In this document: positions 10,701-20,679 of the stretch, one piece after another | How the letters are laid out: every line of letters starts with the position of its first letter | How positions within the stretch are numbered: position 1 is the first letter of the stretch | Source: Phascolarctos cinereus | Lineage: Eukaryota > Chordata > Mammalia > Diprotodontia > Phascolarctidae | Length of the DNA: 64,000 nt | Reading direction: 5' to 3' | Assembly: GCF_002099425.1 (NCBI RefSeq) | Contig: NW_018344286.1 | Coordinates: 434,001 to 498,000, forward strand | Notes under the pieces: model-generated | What the model was told of the DNA's origin: nothing | Databases searched by the model: none | Seen by the model: the letters and a program-made list of their open reading frames with translations, nothing else | Translations under genes and position numbers: made by a program

Positions 10701-10894
10701 CAGCAAGCTGGGAACTATAGGCATCTAGGCAGGCGGTCCCAGGAGCCCACTCTAGGCTAGTACCATTTGGAAAAGGGGGAAGACTTAAGAACTGCCCCTT
10801 GGGTCGTGGCTGTCTGCACATCATTCTGTTTGGGAAGGCCCCTGCCAATCCTTGGTCAGCTCTCAGCTCAAGAAGGCCTTCCCTGAGACAGACC

Positions 10895-11063
10895 AAGATT
10901 TTCTTTTTTGTTTTGTTTTGTTTTTTGGCTAGGCAGTGGGGTTAAGTGACTTAACCAGGGTCACACAGCTAGTAAGTGTCAAATGTCTGAGGCTGGATTT
11001 GAACTCAGGTCCTCCTGACTCCGAGGCCAGAGCTCTATCCACTGCACCACCTTGTTGCCCCCA
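10895..11063 (-). mobile_element. MAR1-type tRNA-RTE SINE, antisense
   Basis: Starts with a T-rich stretch (complement of the A tail), then 'cagtggggttaagtgactta', 'gggtcacacagctagtaagt', 'ctggatttgaactcaggtcc', 'gagctctatccactgcacca' and 'ccttgttgccccc', the complement of the GGGGGCAGCTAGGTGG head. The layout is that of the marsupial MAR1 SINE. Confidence 0.75.
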
Positions 11064-11364
11064 GGTTGAGTCTTTCAAACAGCCTGACAAGCTTCTTGCA
11101 ACACTGTCCTCCTTTATTACGGGCCCTGCTGACTGCTGGCCTCAGAACAGAGCCTTCTGTAGGCAGGAGTGATGCTGGGGAGCAGAGATGTGCACAAATA
11201 CAGCTCATGCATTTGTTTGGAGGCTGTCTTTAACTGGACATTCTCCAAAGGAGCCAGAGATCTACAAAACCCCATCAGAAATGGGCTGAGAGTCAGATTT
11301 ATGGATAAGCGAAGAATTTAGGACCAAAGAAGGTATAGAGAGCATTATAAAATGTCAAATGGGT

Positions 11365-11500
11365 GGCAGCTAAGTGGCTCAGTGAGTAGTGTATTGACCC
11401 TGAAATCAGGAGGACTTGCGTTCAAATCCTGCCTCAGACACTTACTAGCTGTATGACCCTGGGCAAGTCATTTAACACCGATTACCTCAAAAAAAAAAAG
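11365..11500 (+). mobile_element. MAR1-type tRNA-RTE SINE
   Basis: Head 'ggtggcagctaagtggctca', body 'ggaggacttgcgttcaaatc', 'ctagctgtatgaccctgggc', tail 'ttaacaccgattacctc' followed by an A run at 11488-11499. It is immediately followed by an L1 fragment. Confidence 0.8.
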
Positions 11501-12385
11501 ACAACATGTAAAATAGATAATATTGATTACATAAAATTTTAAAAAATTTTGCACAAGCAAAACCAATACAACAAGAATTATGAGGAAAGCAGAAAATTGG
11601 GGAAATTTTCTGCAATGTGTATCTCCAATAAAGGTCTCATTTCTCAAATGTGTAGAGAACTGAGTCAAATTTATAAAAATACAAGCCATTCCCAATCATG
11701 ACCAATTGATAAGTGGTCAGAAGATGAACAGGCAGTTTGTAGATGAAGAAATCAAAACTATCTATAGTCAAATGAAAAATGCTCTAAATCACTATTGATC
11801 AGAGAAATACAAATGAAAACAACTCTGAGGTACCACCTCACATCTATCAGTGTAGCTAACATGACAGAAAAGGAAAATCAGAAGGATCCCATCAATTGGG
11901 GAATGGCTGAAAAAGCTGTGGTACATGCTTGTAATGGAATATTATTGTGCTATAAGAAATGACAAGCAGGATGATTTCAGAAAAGCCTGGAAAGACTTAC
12001 AAGAATGGATGCAGAGTGAAGTGAACAGAAGCAGGAGAGCAGTGTACATGGTAACAGCAATATTGTACGATGAAGAATTGTGATTGACTTAGCTATTCTC
12101 AGCAATGCAATGATCCAAGATGATGCCAAAGAACTAATGATGAAGCATACTATCTGCCTCCAGAGAAAGAACAGATATTGTTTAAGTACAGACTGAATCA
12201 TGCTAGTTTTCACTTTCTTTCTTTCTTTTTCTTTGCAGTCTTCTTGTACAAAATAACTAATATGGGAATGTTTTACATAATTGCACATGTATAACCTATA
12301 TCTGATTTCTTACTGTCTTAGGGAGGAGGGAGGGGTAGAATTTGGAACTCAAGACTTTAAATAAAAATGTTTTTAAAAATTGGGG
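11501..12385 (+). mobile_element. L1 fragment: ORF2 end and 3' UTR
   Basis: Broken frames on the plus strand give the L1 ORF2 C terminus: a match to 'CTNKANATKIRRKVENW' near 11550-11610, the 'MKIKTTLRYH'-like block near 11810-11850, 'EYYCAIRNDKQDDF'-like near 11935-11975. The 3' UTR ends with an A-rich tail at about 12385. It is 5'-truncated and has many indels. Confidence 0.8.
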
Positions 12386-12639
12386 GGAAAAGAAAGAAAG
12401 GAATGGGCTGGGAGAATGTCCCGGCATTTCAAGGATATGAAGCAGGTGAATCATTTTGTCTGAGGGGGTAATCTTGTCTCTGTCACCTGCTGGATCTTGC
12501 TCAGGCCTGAGAGAGCACATTTCACCCCCTCCCTCCAGGTTCTGAAGGCAGGACCTTTGATGCTAAAATCATCACTTGACTGGAGCTGAAAGCAATGCGA
12601 CAGTGGTTCAGAATCCAACTGTCTCCATTCTCTTTAAAG

Positions 12640-12774
12640 GGATATCGGCAGAAGGACTATTTCATCGCAACTCAAGGACCTCTTCCACACACAGTGGAAG
12701 ACTTCTGGAGGATGTGTGGGGAGTGGAAATGCCACACAATTGTGATGCTGACCAAGGTCCAAGAGAGGGAGCAG
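12640..12774 (+). CDS. PTPRE: PTPRE exon: D2 core strand region
   Basis: 45 codons in phase 0: GYRQKDYFIATQGPLPHTVE, DFWRMCGEWKCH, TIVMLTKVQEREQ. It carries the PTP framework motif DYFIATQGPLP..T..DFWRM. Odd: family members read M-(I/V)-W-E after DFWR, whereas this reads M-C-G-E, losing the conserved Trp. One inserted A and one removed G would restore MMWEWK without changing exon length, so a compensating indel pair is possible. The rest is close to human (K for E in MLTEVQ). The acceptor is tttaaag|GGA, the donor is CAG|gtgagg. Confidence 0.9.
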
Positions 12775-12889
12775 GTGAGGATAGCCCCATGGTGGCTTAG
12801 CCACCAGATCTCCCATGGAGGTCTAGCATTGAGGATCTTACACTAGAAAGTTGTTGTCATTTATTATTTGACAATTTTCATTATCTTAG

Positions 12890-13075
12890 CTCCTCCTAGT
12901 ACTTCCCCCCTAAAACTGCCTTATAATTTTTTTGTATCTGCCTCTAAATGTACATATTGTGTGTGCCCCTACCCTTAAAGAATGGAAGCTCTCCAAGGGC
13001 AGGGGTTTTTCCCTGGCATCATCAGTGCAGCACTTGGATAAATGTTGATAGATTGTTTGGGTCCTGCAAGCCATT
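12890..13075 (+). mobile_element. L2-type LINE 3' end
   Basis: The L2 3' end on the plus strand: 'atggaagctctccaagggca', 'ggggtttttccctggcatca', 'gcagcacttggataaatgtt'. It is diverged. Confidence 0.55.
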
Positions 13076-13398
13076 TGTGAACGCCTTGGCAATAAAGGTG
13101 GTCACCATGGAGCTGTATTGGGATAACAATGCCTTCTTTTACTGTCCTTTGAGACCTTCTGTTTAGGTGGTCTCTCAACTCTGCCCATTTTTGTTTGCCA
13201 GTATCATCAGCTGTGGGGGAAATGTTGCTCCTTCCCATTACATAAATCATAAAACCATGGAGATTAATGTGTGTGCCCAGTTGCTATCACTACACAAATG
13301 AGATGAATTAAAAGTCTCTGGAGCTGTTCCTAAATTTTCTTAGAATTTGCAGAAAATAGTGACTGAAAGCCTTTGTCTTTTTTATTTTTATCTCCTAG

Positions 13399-13521
13399 AA
13401 AAATGCTTTCAGTATTGCCAGCAGATGGCTCTGTGACTCACGGAGAGATCAATATTGAAATAAAGAGCGACACCTTTCTGAGGCCATCAGCGTACAAGAT
13501 TTCTTGGTGACTTTCAATCAG
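13399..13521 (+). CDS. PTPRE: PTPRE exon of D2 with three small gaps
   Basis: Homologous to the 42-codon PTPRE exon DKCYQYWP...TLNQ, but 123 rather than 126 bases long. Recognisable blocks are KCFQY, DGSVTHGEINIEIKSDT, SEAIS and DFLVTFNQ, each in a different frame. Three single bases appear missing: at the acceptor (tag|AAAAATGC instead of nine bases before TGC), near 13417 (TATTG-CC, loses one G of the Trp codon) and near 13474 (ACC-TTTCTGAG). The net loss is three, so the final frame rejoins that of the gene. Splice sites cctag and CAG|gtattg look usable. Either sequence errors or real decay; the intact later exons favour errors. Confidence 0.85.
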
Positions 13522-13844
13522 GTATTGGATGCCTTTTTTTTTGGAATTGCTGTTTGAAACTCAATGACCCGGAAGAATTCCAGGAGGGACAAATGTTGCT
13601 AGCTTTTTATTTATTAAGCAGGAGTGCTGCCCACACAGTAATTCATTCCTCTGGGTGTATGGCAAGGGAAACACGATGCCCACTGAGGCCCCCTTTAGCA
13701 TCTTGAGTGCCCCCTAGTGGAGATCTCTATCATAACATGCGGTGAACCATTGACGTGGGAAGTCTCTGGCGCATCTGGGAGAAGTTATCCAAAGGGGAAT
13801 TTTAGAAAACAGGGCTTTCTAATTCAGTGCTGGATGAGGATGTT

Positions 13845-13965
13845 GCATGTGTTTAGGTTCCTAATTACATCTAGGTCAGTGAGGACCCTCAGAATCCACT
13901 TTACACATGAGGAAACTGAGGCCCAGAGAGGGGGAGTGAGCTGAGAACTAATCAGCCGCTGTCTT
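13845..13965 (-). mobile_element. MIR-type SINE fragment, antisense
   Basis: 'cactttacacatgaggaaac' and 'tgaggcccagagaggg' are the antisense core of MIR. The rest is too diverged. Confidence 0.55.
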
Positions 13966-14346
13966 TTGGCCTTTTGCCAAGGGGCCAAAGGCATCCCCAT
14001 CCTCTGCAGAGTGAGAGGAGTGGGTAATCACAGAATTAAACCCAGGTTCGTCTTTGGGTGACCATGTCAGATGGCACAGAGGCCCTCTCCCCACCTCCCC
14101 CCCAGCAGCCCTCCAGCCCACTCACTGGGAGTTTGCAACCTTCTCTGGTCCCACAGCACTGGGTTTCCATGAAGTAGATCTGGGCTGGGGAGTGACCCTT
14201 CAGGAGAGTGGACTTCAGGGCAGAAGTTTAATAAAGGTTTGTGTATTGGTTGGTGGATGGACATCACAACCTGAAAACAAAGTGTTCAGATCGGCCCTCC
14301 TAATGACCATGCCTAAAGCCCCTGCACCGTGCCTCAACCCCACTAG

Positions 14347-14498
14347 GAGAAGAAGAGCAGGCTGGTCAGACAGTTTCATTTTCACGGCTGGCCTGAGATT
14401 GGGATCCCAGCCGAAGGGAAAGGCATGATCGACCTTATTGCCGCTGTCCAGAAGCAGCAGCAGCAGACGGGCAACCACCCCATCACCGTGCACTGCAG
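14347..14498 (+). CDS. PTPRE: PTPRE exon: D2 WPD-equivalent loop to VHC
   Basis: 50 codons plus [48 protein letters not shown]. The loop reads WPE rather than WPD, as in known PTPRA/PTPRE D2, which lacks the general acid and has little activity; the P-loop Cys is kept. The donor CACTGCAG|gtaagc splits the Ser codon. The left border is uncertain: human starts this exon with PQARQ, and the colinear codons here (CCT CAA CCC CAC) run into an in-frame TAG at 14344-14346. I placed the start after that TAG, used as the acceptor (cccactag|GAG), which begins EKKS instead of EEQV. Confidence 0.85.
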
Positions 14499-14599
14499 GT
14501 AAGCTTCCTGCTCTGCCAGGCTGCTCTGTGGGGCTGTTAATTCTCCTGCCGTGGGTGTGGTGACCTCCTCTCTTCCTGAGAGTGAGCAGTGCCTGCTTT

Positions 14600-14775
14600 A
14601 AGCCCATGTGGAATGGGTATTGACGTTCATCCAACTTTGTGGACCTCTCAGCGCCTCAGTTTCCACCACTATAAAATGGGAGCCCTGCGTACACACTCTC
14701 TGTCGTGGGGCTTGCTGTGGGGAAAGCATCTTAGAAATCTTTGAAGCACAGTAGAAATGTGAGTTATTATCAGAT
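14600..14775 (+). mobile_element. MIR-type SINE
   Basis: 'tgtggacctctcagcgcctc', 'agtttccaccactataaaat', 'gggagccctgcg', tail 'agaaatctttgaagcacagt'. Plus-strand MIR with a moderately diverged core. Confidence 0.6.
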
Positions 14776-14894
14776 GCCAACAGGCGATTCAAGGTTCTGA
14801 CCCATTAGGGGCTGACAGAGAGAACCAGATGTGAGATGAGAAAGCCTGGCTGCAGTCCTTATTCTAACACTGCCTACATCATTTCCCCTCTCAA

Positions 14895-15140
14895 AATGAG
14901 AGCTAATAATAGCTTATGTCGACCTAGTGCTGCGAGGTTTGCGAAGCACTTTACAACTATCATCTCATCTTATCCTCACCAAACCCCTGGGAGGGAGGTG
15001 CCAGCCTTATCCCCATTTCAGAGATGAGCTAACTGAGGCAAGCAGAGGTTAAGTGACTTGCGCAGGGCTACACAGCTAGTAAGCATCTGAGACTGGATTT
15101 AAATTCAGGTCTTCCTAACTCCAACCCACTTGGCCACCTG
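14895..15140 (-). mobile_element. MIR/THER1-type CORE-SINE, antisense
   Basis: 'gcgaagcactttacaactat', 'ccccatttcagagatgagct', 'gttaagtgacttgcgcaggg', 'ctacacagctagtaagcatc', 'ttcaggtcttcctaactcca', 'cttggccacc'. Nearly full length. Confidence 0.75.
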
Positions 15141-16005
15141 GTCGGACTAGATTGTCAGTCTCTTCCAGCTGTAAATCTCTGCTTCTCTCTGTATGACCTC
15201 AGACAGTTTGTTTGGCCTCAGTTTCCTCTGGGCGCAGATCCTAGTACTGTATCCCTGCTGTGCCCCTGGTCTCGTTAGACTGGCTTGTCCCCGAGGGTCT
15301 GTGCTCGGGTCCACAAGCAGCGTCCTGCGTGGCGTCCCTCGCCTTCTGGGCTTCTGCTTCCTCCTCTGGAAGATGAAAGGGGGAGATTAAACGGCCCTAA
15401 GGCCCTCTGGCTTTAAATCCAAAACACGTTTTACTTTATTTTTGCTAGCTGTTGTTTCTAATTAGATCCAGAAATCTCAAACTGACTTCATTTCCGCCCA
15501 CATTGTCGCTTCCTACTTAGAAACTGCCTCTGCCTCAGAGGCAGCCTCCCTTCCGGATGTTTGTATCAGAGTGTGAAGTTAACAGCGTTAGTTTGGTCTA
15601 TTTCTTTGAAAAGGACAGGCCGGCTGCTGTTCCCAGGCAGGCCACTAGGTGGGGAACAAAACTCAAGTCATTTACCTCTCAGGCCCATTTCCAGTTACTT
15701 TTGTAACAAGATGCAAATAAGAGAGTAGAGTTGGAGAAGGCCTGGGACCCCGGGGATGCCCTCCTTCACCGCCCCCTCCCAAGGGAAGCCAGCTCCTTCC
15801 AAAGTCTTTCAGAAGCTGTCAGTGTCAGATCATACATAGATAGGTCACTGTTTGTTAAACCCTCAGGGCTGGGAAATAGACAGTAGGGTGGCTTTTGTAT
15901 TGGCCTCTGGGGGCCCTGGACACTCCCCTCTGTGAAGCAAATTCAGGCTGCCCTGGAGTTTGGTGGCAAAGAAACCACTAGGAATGGAGGGGAGTGGGAG
16001 CACGG
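15141..16005. other. PTPRE intron, mostly unique sequence
   Basis: A MIR core scrap may lie at 15180-15235 and another at 15340-15425 ('ctggaagatgaaagggggag', 'ccctctggctttaaatcc'). The remainder shows no repeat or coding signal I can support. Confidence 0.4.
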
Positions 16006-16185
16006 GTTCTTTTTCGTGTCTTGGATCCCCTTGGCAGTCTGGGGAAGCCTAGGCACCCCTTCTCAGAACCATGTTTTTAAAATGCATAAAATAAAATGCA
16101 GAAGAAGGAAATTACATTGAAATACAGTTGTCAAATATTGGAGAGGAAAAAAATTTCCCAGATCTAAGTTACCGCTGAACCTATC
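16006..16185 (+). mobile_element. hAT (MER5/Charlie-like) fragment
   Basis: 'gatccccttggcagtctggg', 'gaagcctaggcaccccttct', 'cagaaccatgtttttaaaat', 'gcataaaataaaatgcag' is the order of a MER5/Charlie-like non-autonomous hAT element. Related copies are at 25105-25225 and 38296-38490. Confidence 0.6.
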
Positions 16186-16640
16186 ACCTAGGTCTTTTAA
16201 CAAGAATAATGAAAGTAAAATGCCTCTTTCCTTTCTTCACCCTCTCCCCACCTCCAACACACTCCAGGTCTATACCTGCTGACAATCCTCCACTGACATG
16301 TTCTCCTCACCCACCCTCCTTTCCTTCACCATCCTAACTGTGGCCTTGTAATGGCCTGGGGTCTCAGCTCACAAGCACCACGGTCCCAGGATTCGTCCCC
16401 TCCTGAATGAGGCAGTGACTGGTCTCCTTAACCATCACTATCATCCCCTACCCCACACCTGAAATCATTAAAATTTTATTTGAGGATATTTTCTGTTATT
16501 GGCCCTGAGTACAATAATTTGCTGGCCATACCTTTGCTGGTTCATGTTTTGCATAGACCAGCCTCTTCCAAGTCAACATAGAGGAGCTGGTATGGCTGCA
16601 GGTCATAGACTTCTATGTAGGAAGTAATGGAGAGAAGTGG
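16186..16640. other. PTPRE intron with no clear feature
   Basis: CT-rich to about 16360 and then mixed sequence. The part at 16210-16440 may be a remnant of an L2 3' half, but I could not support it. Confidence 0.3.
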
Positions 16641-16659
16641 GAGACATGGATGGGTCCTG

Positions 16660-16805
16660 GAGACTGAGCTAGAAGGAAGGCTTTTCATCCAGGCCAACCC
16701 CCTTTTTTCACAGGGGATGAAACTGAGGCCCATGGAAGAGGGGTGTCACTCAAAGGCACACAGGCAGAGCCAGGATCTGAACCCAGTTTACCCTGCAGAC
16801 CTAGC
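16660..16805 (-). mobile_element. MIR-type SINE, antisense
   Basis: 'ttttttcacaggggatgaaa', 'ctgaggcccatggaagagg', 'gtcactcaaaggcacacagg', 'gccaggatctgaacccag'. Antisense MIR core and head. Confidence 0.65.
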
Positions 16806-17009
16806 AAAAGGAGCTCAGATTGAGAAGGGTGAGGGAGGGAGTCTAGCCATTTGCTTTGTCAACAATCACAGCTCTGTTGTGTCATATTTTAATGCATCAA
16901 GATATAACTTAGGACTCCAAGACAAAAGAACTGGATCATTGTAATCTGCATAGACCACTTCCCCCTGTCCCCTCCACAAATGTCACTTGAGGAGCACCTC
17001 CTCACCCAC

Positions 17010-17085
17010 CTTGCTGTATGACTTTGGGCAGGCTACCTTCCCTCTCTGGGCCCTCCCCTAAAGAAGAAGGAGTGGGGCTAGATCA
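17010..17085 (+). mobile_element. MIR-type SINE fragment
   Basis: 'gctgtatgactttgggcagg', 'ccttccctctctgggccctc', 'gaagaaggagtggggctaga'. A core fragment that abuts the hAT element on its right. Confidence 0.5.
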
Positions 17086-17215
17086 GGAGTGGGGAACCTG
17101 TGGCCCCGAGGGCGCATGTGGCCCTCTAGGTCTCTGGGTGCACCTTTTGACAGAGTCCACATTTTACAGAATAAATCCTTTTATTCAGGGGATTTGTTCT
17201 ATGAAGTTTCCTTCC
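17084..17215. mobile_element. Palindromic hAT element, one half
   Basis: 'aggagtggggaacctgtggc' followed by 'gcatgtggccctctaggtct' and 'aataaatccttttattcagg' matches one half of the abundant palindromic hAT family of opossum-like genomes, whose end reads GGGGTGGGGAACCTGCGGCC. Only one terminal half is present. Confidence 0.6.
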
Positions 17216-17489
17216 AGATCTCAGGTTCTCTTTTTTAGGCTTTCCTTGATTATAAAGAAGTCTGGGCACAGTGAGCAAAGGAGAAGGGAAAACAAACCCG
17301 TCTGATTTTGGTTCGACTCGGTCCTCCTCTGAATTCAGCCTCTGTTCAAGGTTCCGATGGCGGTCCAGTTTGGAAGTGAGGCCAGCATCTTGAATGTCAA
17401 GCCCACAAGGACTTGAGCTGGCTCTGGCCACTCTAGGTGATGGGGGCCCATGACAAGTGTTCACTGCCTTTGATTCTCCTATCTTATTT

Positions 17490-17875
17490 CCCTCCAAGCC
17501 CAGATGGAGTACCAGCTCCCATGGGAAGCCTTTCCTGATTCCTCTCCTTATTACCTCTTATCCTACTTGTGTCTGCGACAATTTAAGTCAACAAGCGGTA
17601 TTAGCGCTTGCTATGTGGTAGGCTGAGTTAAGTGCTGAATGTAAATACCACCCGAAAGACAGATGGTCCCTACCCCCAAGGGGCTTACATTCTAATGGGG
17701 AAAGGGAAGCTGAAAAAGGGGCAGAGATTGGAGGTGCCCATGGAGGGGGGACGGGTGTGCAGCCTGAAGAGAACATAAGCTTATTGGGGCAGAGACTCTG
17801 GTTTTTGTCATTGCTGGTGCATAGAAGACATGTAAGAAATGCTTGAGTTTTCTCTTTTATTGAAATTGTTTCCCA
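17490..17875. mobile_element. L2 fragments, both strands
   Basis: 17500-17550 fits a plus-strand L2 ('gggaagcctttcctgattcc'). 17585-17700 fits antisense L2 ('acaagcggtattagcgcttg', 'ggggcttacattctaatggg'). 17765-17850 fits a plus-strand L2 3' end. Confidence 0.5.
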
Positions 17876-18149
17876 GTTCACAAAAATTGATTTTCTCTCA
17901 CTCCCATCCCTTCCAAGTTAAAAAAAGAAAAAACAAAACCTTATAGCAAATATCCACAGTCAAGCAAAACAAATTGCCACATCAATAAATGCTTGTGGAT
18001 TGGTGGTTAAGGATGACGGAGGTTGGAGCTTGGTTCGGTCCAAAGAAACCCTGGAAAGCAGCGCGGGGGTGGGCAGTGGATTATCTGCATGACTTCATGC
18101 CTTCCTTCCCTTCCTGAGCCTTTGGTAACATAGAGCGATGGCCCATTCG

Positions 18150-18260
18150 AGTAACATCTAACTGCCCATAATGTGCGAAGCCCTAACAAAGCTGAGAGAC
18201 GGACGAAGACAAGTCAGGCCGCTCCCAGCCCACCTTGTGGGGCTTACAGGCTAGTCTGGG
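18150..18260 (-). mobile_element. L2 3' fragment, antisense
   Basis: 'taatgtgcgaagccctaaca', 'gacggacgaagacaagtcag' and 'ggggcttacaggctagtctg' resemble the antisense L2 3' end. Confidence 0.5.
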
Positions 18261-18616
18261 CTTGACAGAGGCCCGGCTGCTGCATTCCTTGCCAGAGAAC
18301 CAAGGGCTGTTAGGTACCTGTGGTCTTCATAGAAACAGGAGGCGGGACTCCACGTTTACCCTCACCACTCAGAGCCTAAAGTCGCTACGAGGTTCGGAGC
18401 ATCTTTCCGCCTCCTCGGCCTGAGGGGAATCTGAGAAGGGGTGGATGCTCTGTCGCTGTCCAAACTTGTCCGGAGCTTGGGCCGAGGGCGGGAACGCCAT
18501 CCCTGCTCTCCTGGCTTTCCTCCCTTGAGCACCGCCTCTGGGTGTTGTCTGCTACGTCTTTTCCGACGAGCTTTGGAGGCCAGGTGACCCTCATCACGTC
18601 CTTTTCTCCCCAACAG

Positions 18617-18752
18617 CGCGGGAGCTGGGCGGACAGGTACCTTCATAGCGCTCAGCAACATACTGGAACGAGTCAAAGCCGAGGGACTCCTGGACGTCTT
18701 TCAGGCCGTGAAGAGCCTGCGACTGCAGCGGCCGCATATGGTGCAAACCTTG
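18617..18752 (+). CDS. PTPRE: PTPRE exon: D2 P-loop and following helix
   Basis: One base completes Ser, then 45 codons: [45 protein letters not shown]. Together with the previous exon it forms the D2 P-loop [10 protein letters not shown], with the Cys and Arg kept; the sequence matches human PTPRE. It is 136 bases, the same as the D1 counterpart at 5212-5347, and both start by completing the Ser codon of the P-loop, a trace of the ancient domain duplication. The acceptor is caacag|C, the donor TTG|gtaggc. The exon and its flanks are CpG-richer than the surrounding sequence. Confidence 0.96.
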
Positions 18753-18894
18753 GTAGGCTACGGGGTCCAGCGTGGGGCCTGAGCAAGGGTGGAGAGGGTG
18801 TGTGAGCCCGGGAAGTGCATTTGGCACAGGGGAGAGCCCAGGCTAAAGGCGGCCCAACCGCCTCTCCCACGCCACCGCCCGGCCCTGCGTCATC

Positions 18895-19130
18895 ACAGGA
18901 TTTTTGTCAACAAGCAATAAGTGCCTGTTGTGGGCAAGAAACTGAACTGGGCCGTGGAGGACCAAGAGCCCCTGACCTCAAGGAGCTTACTTTCTCCGGG
19001 GGAGGGGAAGAATAACACAGGCACACAAAGACTTAAATAAATACTAAGATATGTAGGGGTTGGCTCACGCAGGACTGGAGGAATCAGGAAAGGCTTCGGG
19101 TATAAAGGGGCCCTGGGCTTTGAAGGAAGG
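18895..19130 (-). mobile_element. L2 3' region, antisense
   Basis: 'gtcaacaagcaataagtgcc', 'ctgacctcaaggagcttact', 'aataaatactaagatatgta', 'ggaatcaggaaaggcttcgg'. Typical antisense L2 order. Confidence 0.65.
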
Positions 19131-20087
19131 GGCGGGGCAGGGCTGGGGGAGGGGGGAGGACGTGTGCTTCATCACTGGACCCTTTTTCAGGCCTTGCAAG
19201 CGCATTAAAAGGGTTTTTGTTTTTTGTTTTGTTTTGGGGCTGTTGGAAGGGGGGCTTTTTGTTTGTTTTGGAGTTGAGAAACGAAAGCCACGAAGAACTA
19301 ACACTTCCATTGGCCAGCGCAAAGGCCAAGGGTTTTCTGGAAGAAGCGCCTTCCTCCTCCCCGGACTGAGAAGCAGCCTGGTTTCGGGCAGCAGATGACC
19401 TTTTTAAAAGTTGCCGGGACAAGCTAACTGTTTTCTCCAAGTCTCTTTATTTGACCCACTTTTCCGTGGTTTTCCCAAATGAACGCAGCTGCTGTCTTCT
19501 CTCCCCCACACTGACTCTCCGACCTCCCATCCCGTCCCTGTCCAGGCGCTCCCTTAGCCAGAGATCTCCTTTGGTGCATTGGCTATGATCCTCCGAAAGC
19601 GGTTTGTCTCCGTCCACAGCTCACTGGGACGAGAGCTCATCGATTCCGGTCTCTGAACTTAGCACAGTGCTGGGCGCGGAAGAAGCCGCAGGCTTGCTGG
19701 TTGACTCGGAGCTGACCAATCTGAAAAACACTCAGATTTGCATCTTTACAATCCACGGTCTTGAAGCGGCTGTGTCAGACGTCCAAGTGCATCTCCTGAG
19801 GCTTTGTTCGTTCGTATTTTTAGGATTATGAAAATTTTCAAACTTAATTAGGCAAACTCAAAATTGCGTTCCCAAAATGTGCTAATCTAGTCTAAAACCA
19901 TACACTGGCATTGTCAATCTGAAAAGACTGCTGTACTTTCAAAATAACAAACCAGAACTGAAAGGACAGAACCTTGTAGACAGAAATAGACCCATATTTT
20001 TAGGCAAATTGGCAGGATGTTAGATGCTAGGGCGGGCTGCTAGTCATGGAAAATCAACAGGCTGTTTATCTGTCTTTTTTTTTTCAG
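19131..20087 (+). other. Last PTPRE intron, mostly unique sequence
   Basis: No exon or repeat I can support apart from G- and T-rich runs near 19140-19270. It ends in a strong acceptor, 'tctttttttttttcag', at 20087. Confidence 0.5.
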
Positions 20088-20162
20088 GAGCAGTATGAAT
20101 TCTGCTATAAAGTGGTACAAGATTTCATCGATATATTTTCTGATTATGCTAACTTCAAATGA
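20088..20162 (+). CDS. PTPRE: PTPRE last coding exon with stop
   Basis: 24 codons and [27 protein letters not shown], stop at 20160-20162. This is the exact C terminus of PTPRE, including the Tyr in SDYANF that is a phosphorylation and Grb2-binding site (YxN) in PTPRE/PTPRA. It ends D2 with the Q-loop equivalent (QTLEQYEFCY). The match to human in every residue fixes the identity of the gene. Confidence 0.97.
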   Translation, partial: EQYEFCYKVVQDFIDIFSDYANFK

Positions 20163-20345
20163 AGATTCCTGCCTTAAAATGTTTTTATTTTAATTTAATG
20201 GTCAGTACAAATGTTTGTAAATCTTGTTAATTTATTTCATAGTTGACATTAATGTTGTTTCTAATTCCTGTGTATATATTTTGTTACACTTTAAATATCA
20301 CCTGCTCTAAAAGATAGAAATTAAACCTAACAGCATTATCTTTTT
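20163..20345 (+). other. PTPRE: PTPRE proximal 3' UTR
   Basis: Directly follows the stop. It is AT-rich and resembles the human PTPRE 3' UTR just after the stop ('ctttaatttaatggtcagta'-like and 'ttgacattaatgttgtttct' blocks, from memory). A candidate ATTAAA polyadenylation signal lies at 20320-20325. The human UTR is longer, so distal sites, for example AATAAA near 22922 or the AT-rich part at 23500-23700, may also be used. Confidence 0.6.
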
Positions 20346-20679
20346 TTTTAATTGGCATAACGTGTTAAGTAAAATCATCTGCTACACACATGTATATATT
20401 GCTCTGCCAATGGCAGTCTTATTTTCCCTTGTAGACAGCTTAATAATGCATTTCATTTCAAAGGCTGAGCATCTCAGAATTTTGTATGGCCACCATTGGA
20501 GCTTGACAGATGAATAATCCATCACATGCTTAGCTCTGACACTGAAACAGCCATCCATTGTTTGTCAAACAGTTCAGGGTTCTCCCAGCACCACCAAGCA
20601 TGCTTGGCTACCTTTGCTTTTGAAAGTCCTGGGCATCTCTCATTCCAGGGCACCCCTCCAACTTTGGTTCATTCAGAGT

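Noticed and set aside
11365-11430. tRNA gene signal (A and B box-like)
   Set aside because: It belongs to the tRNA-derived head of the MAR1 SINE; no cloverleaf with a full acceptor stem. The same applies to 37263 and 41190.
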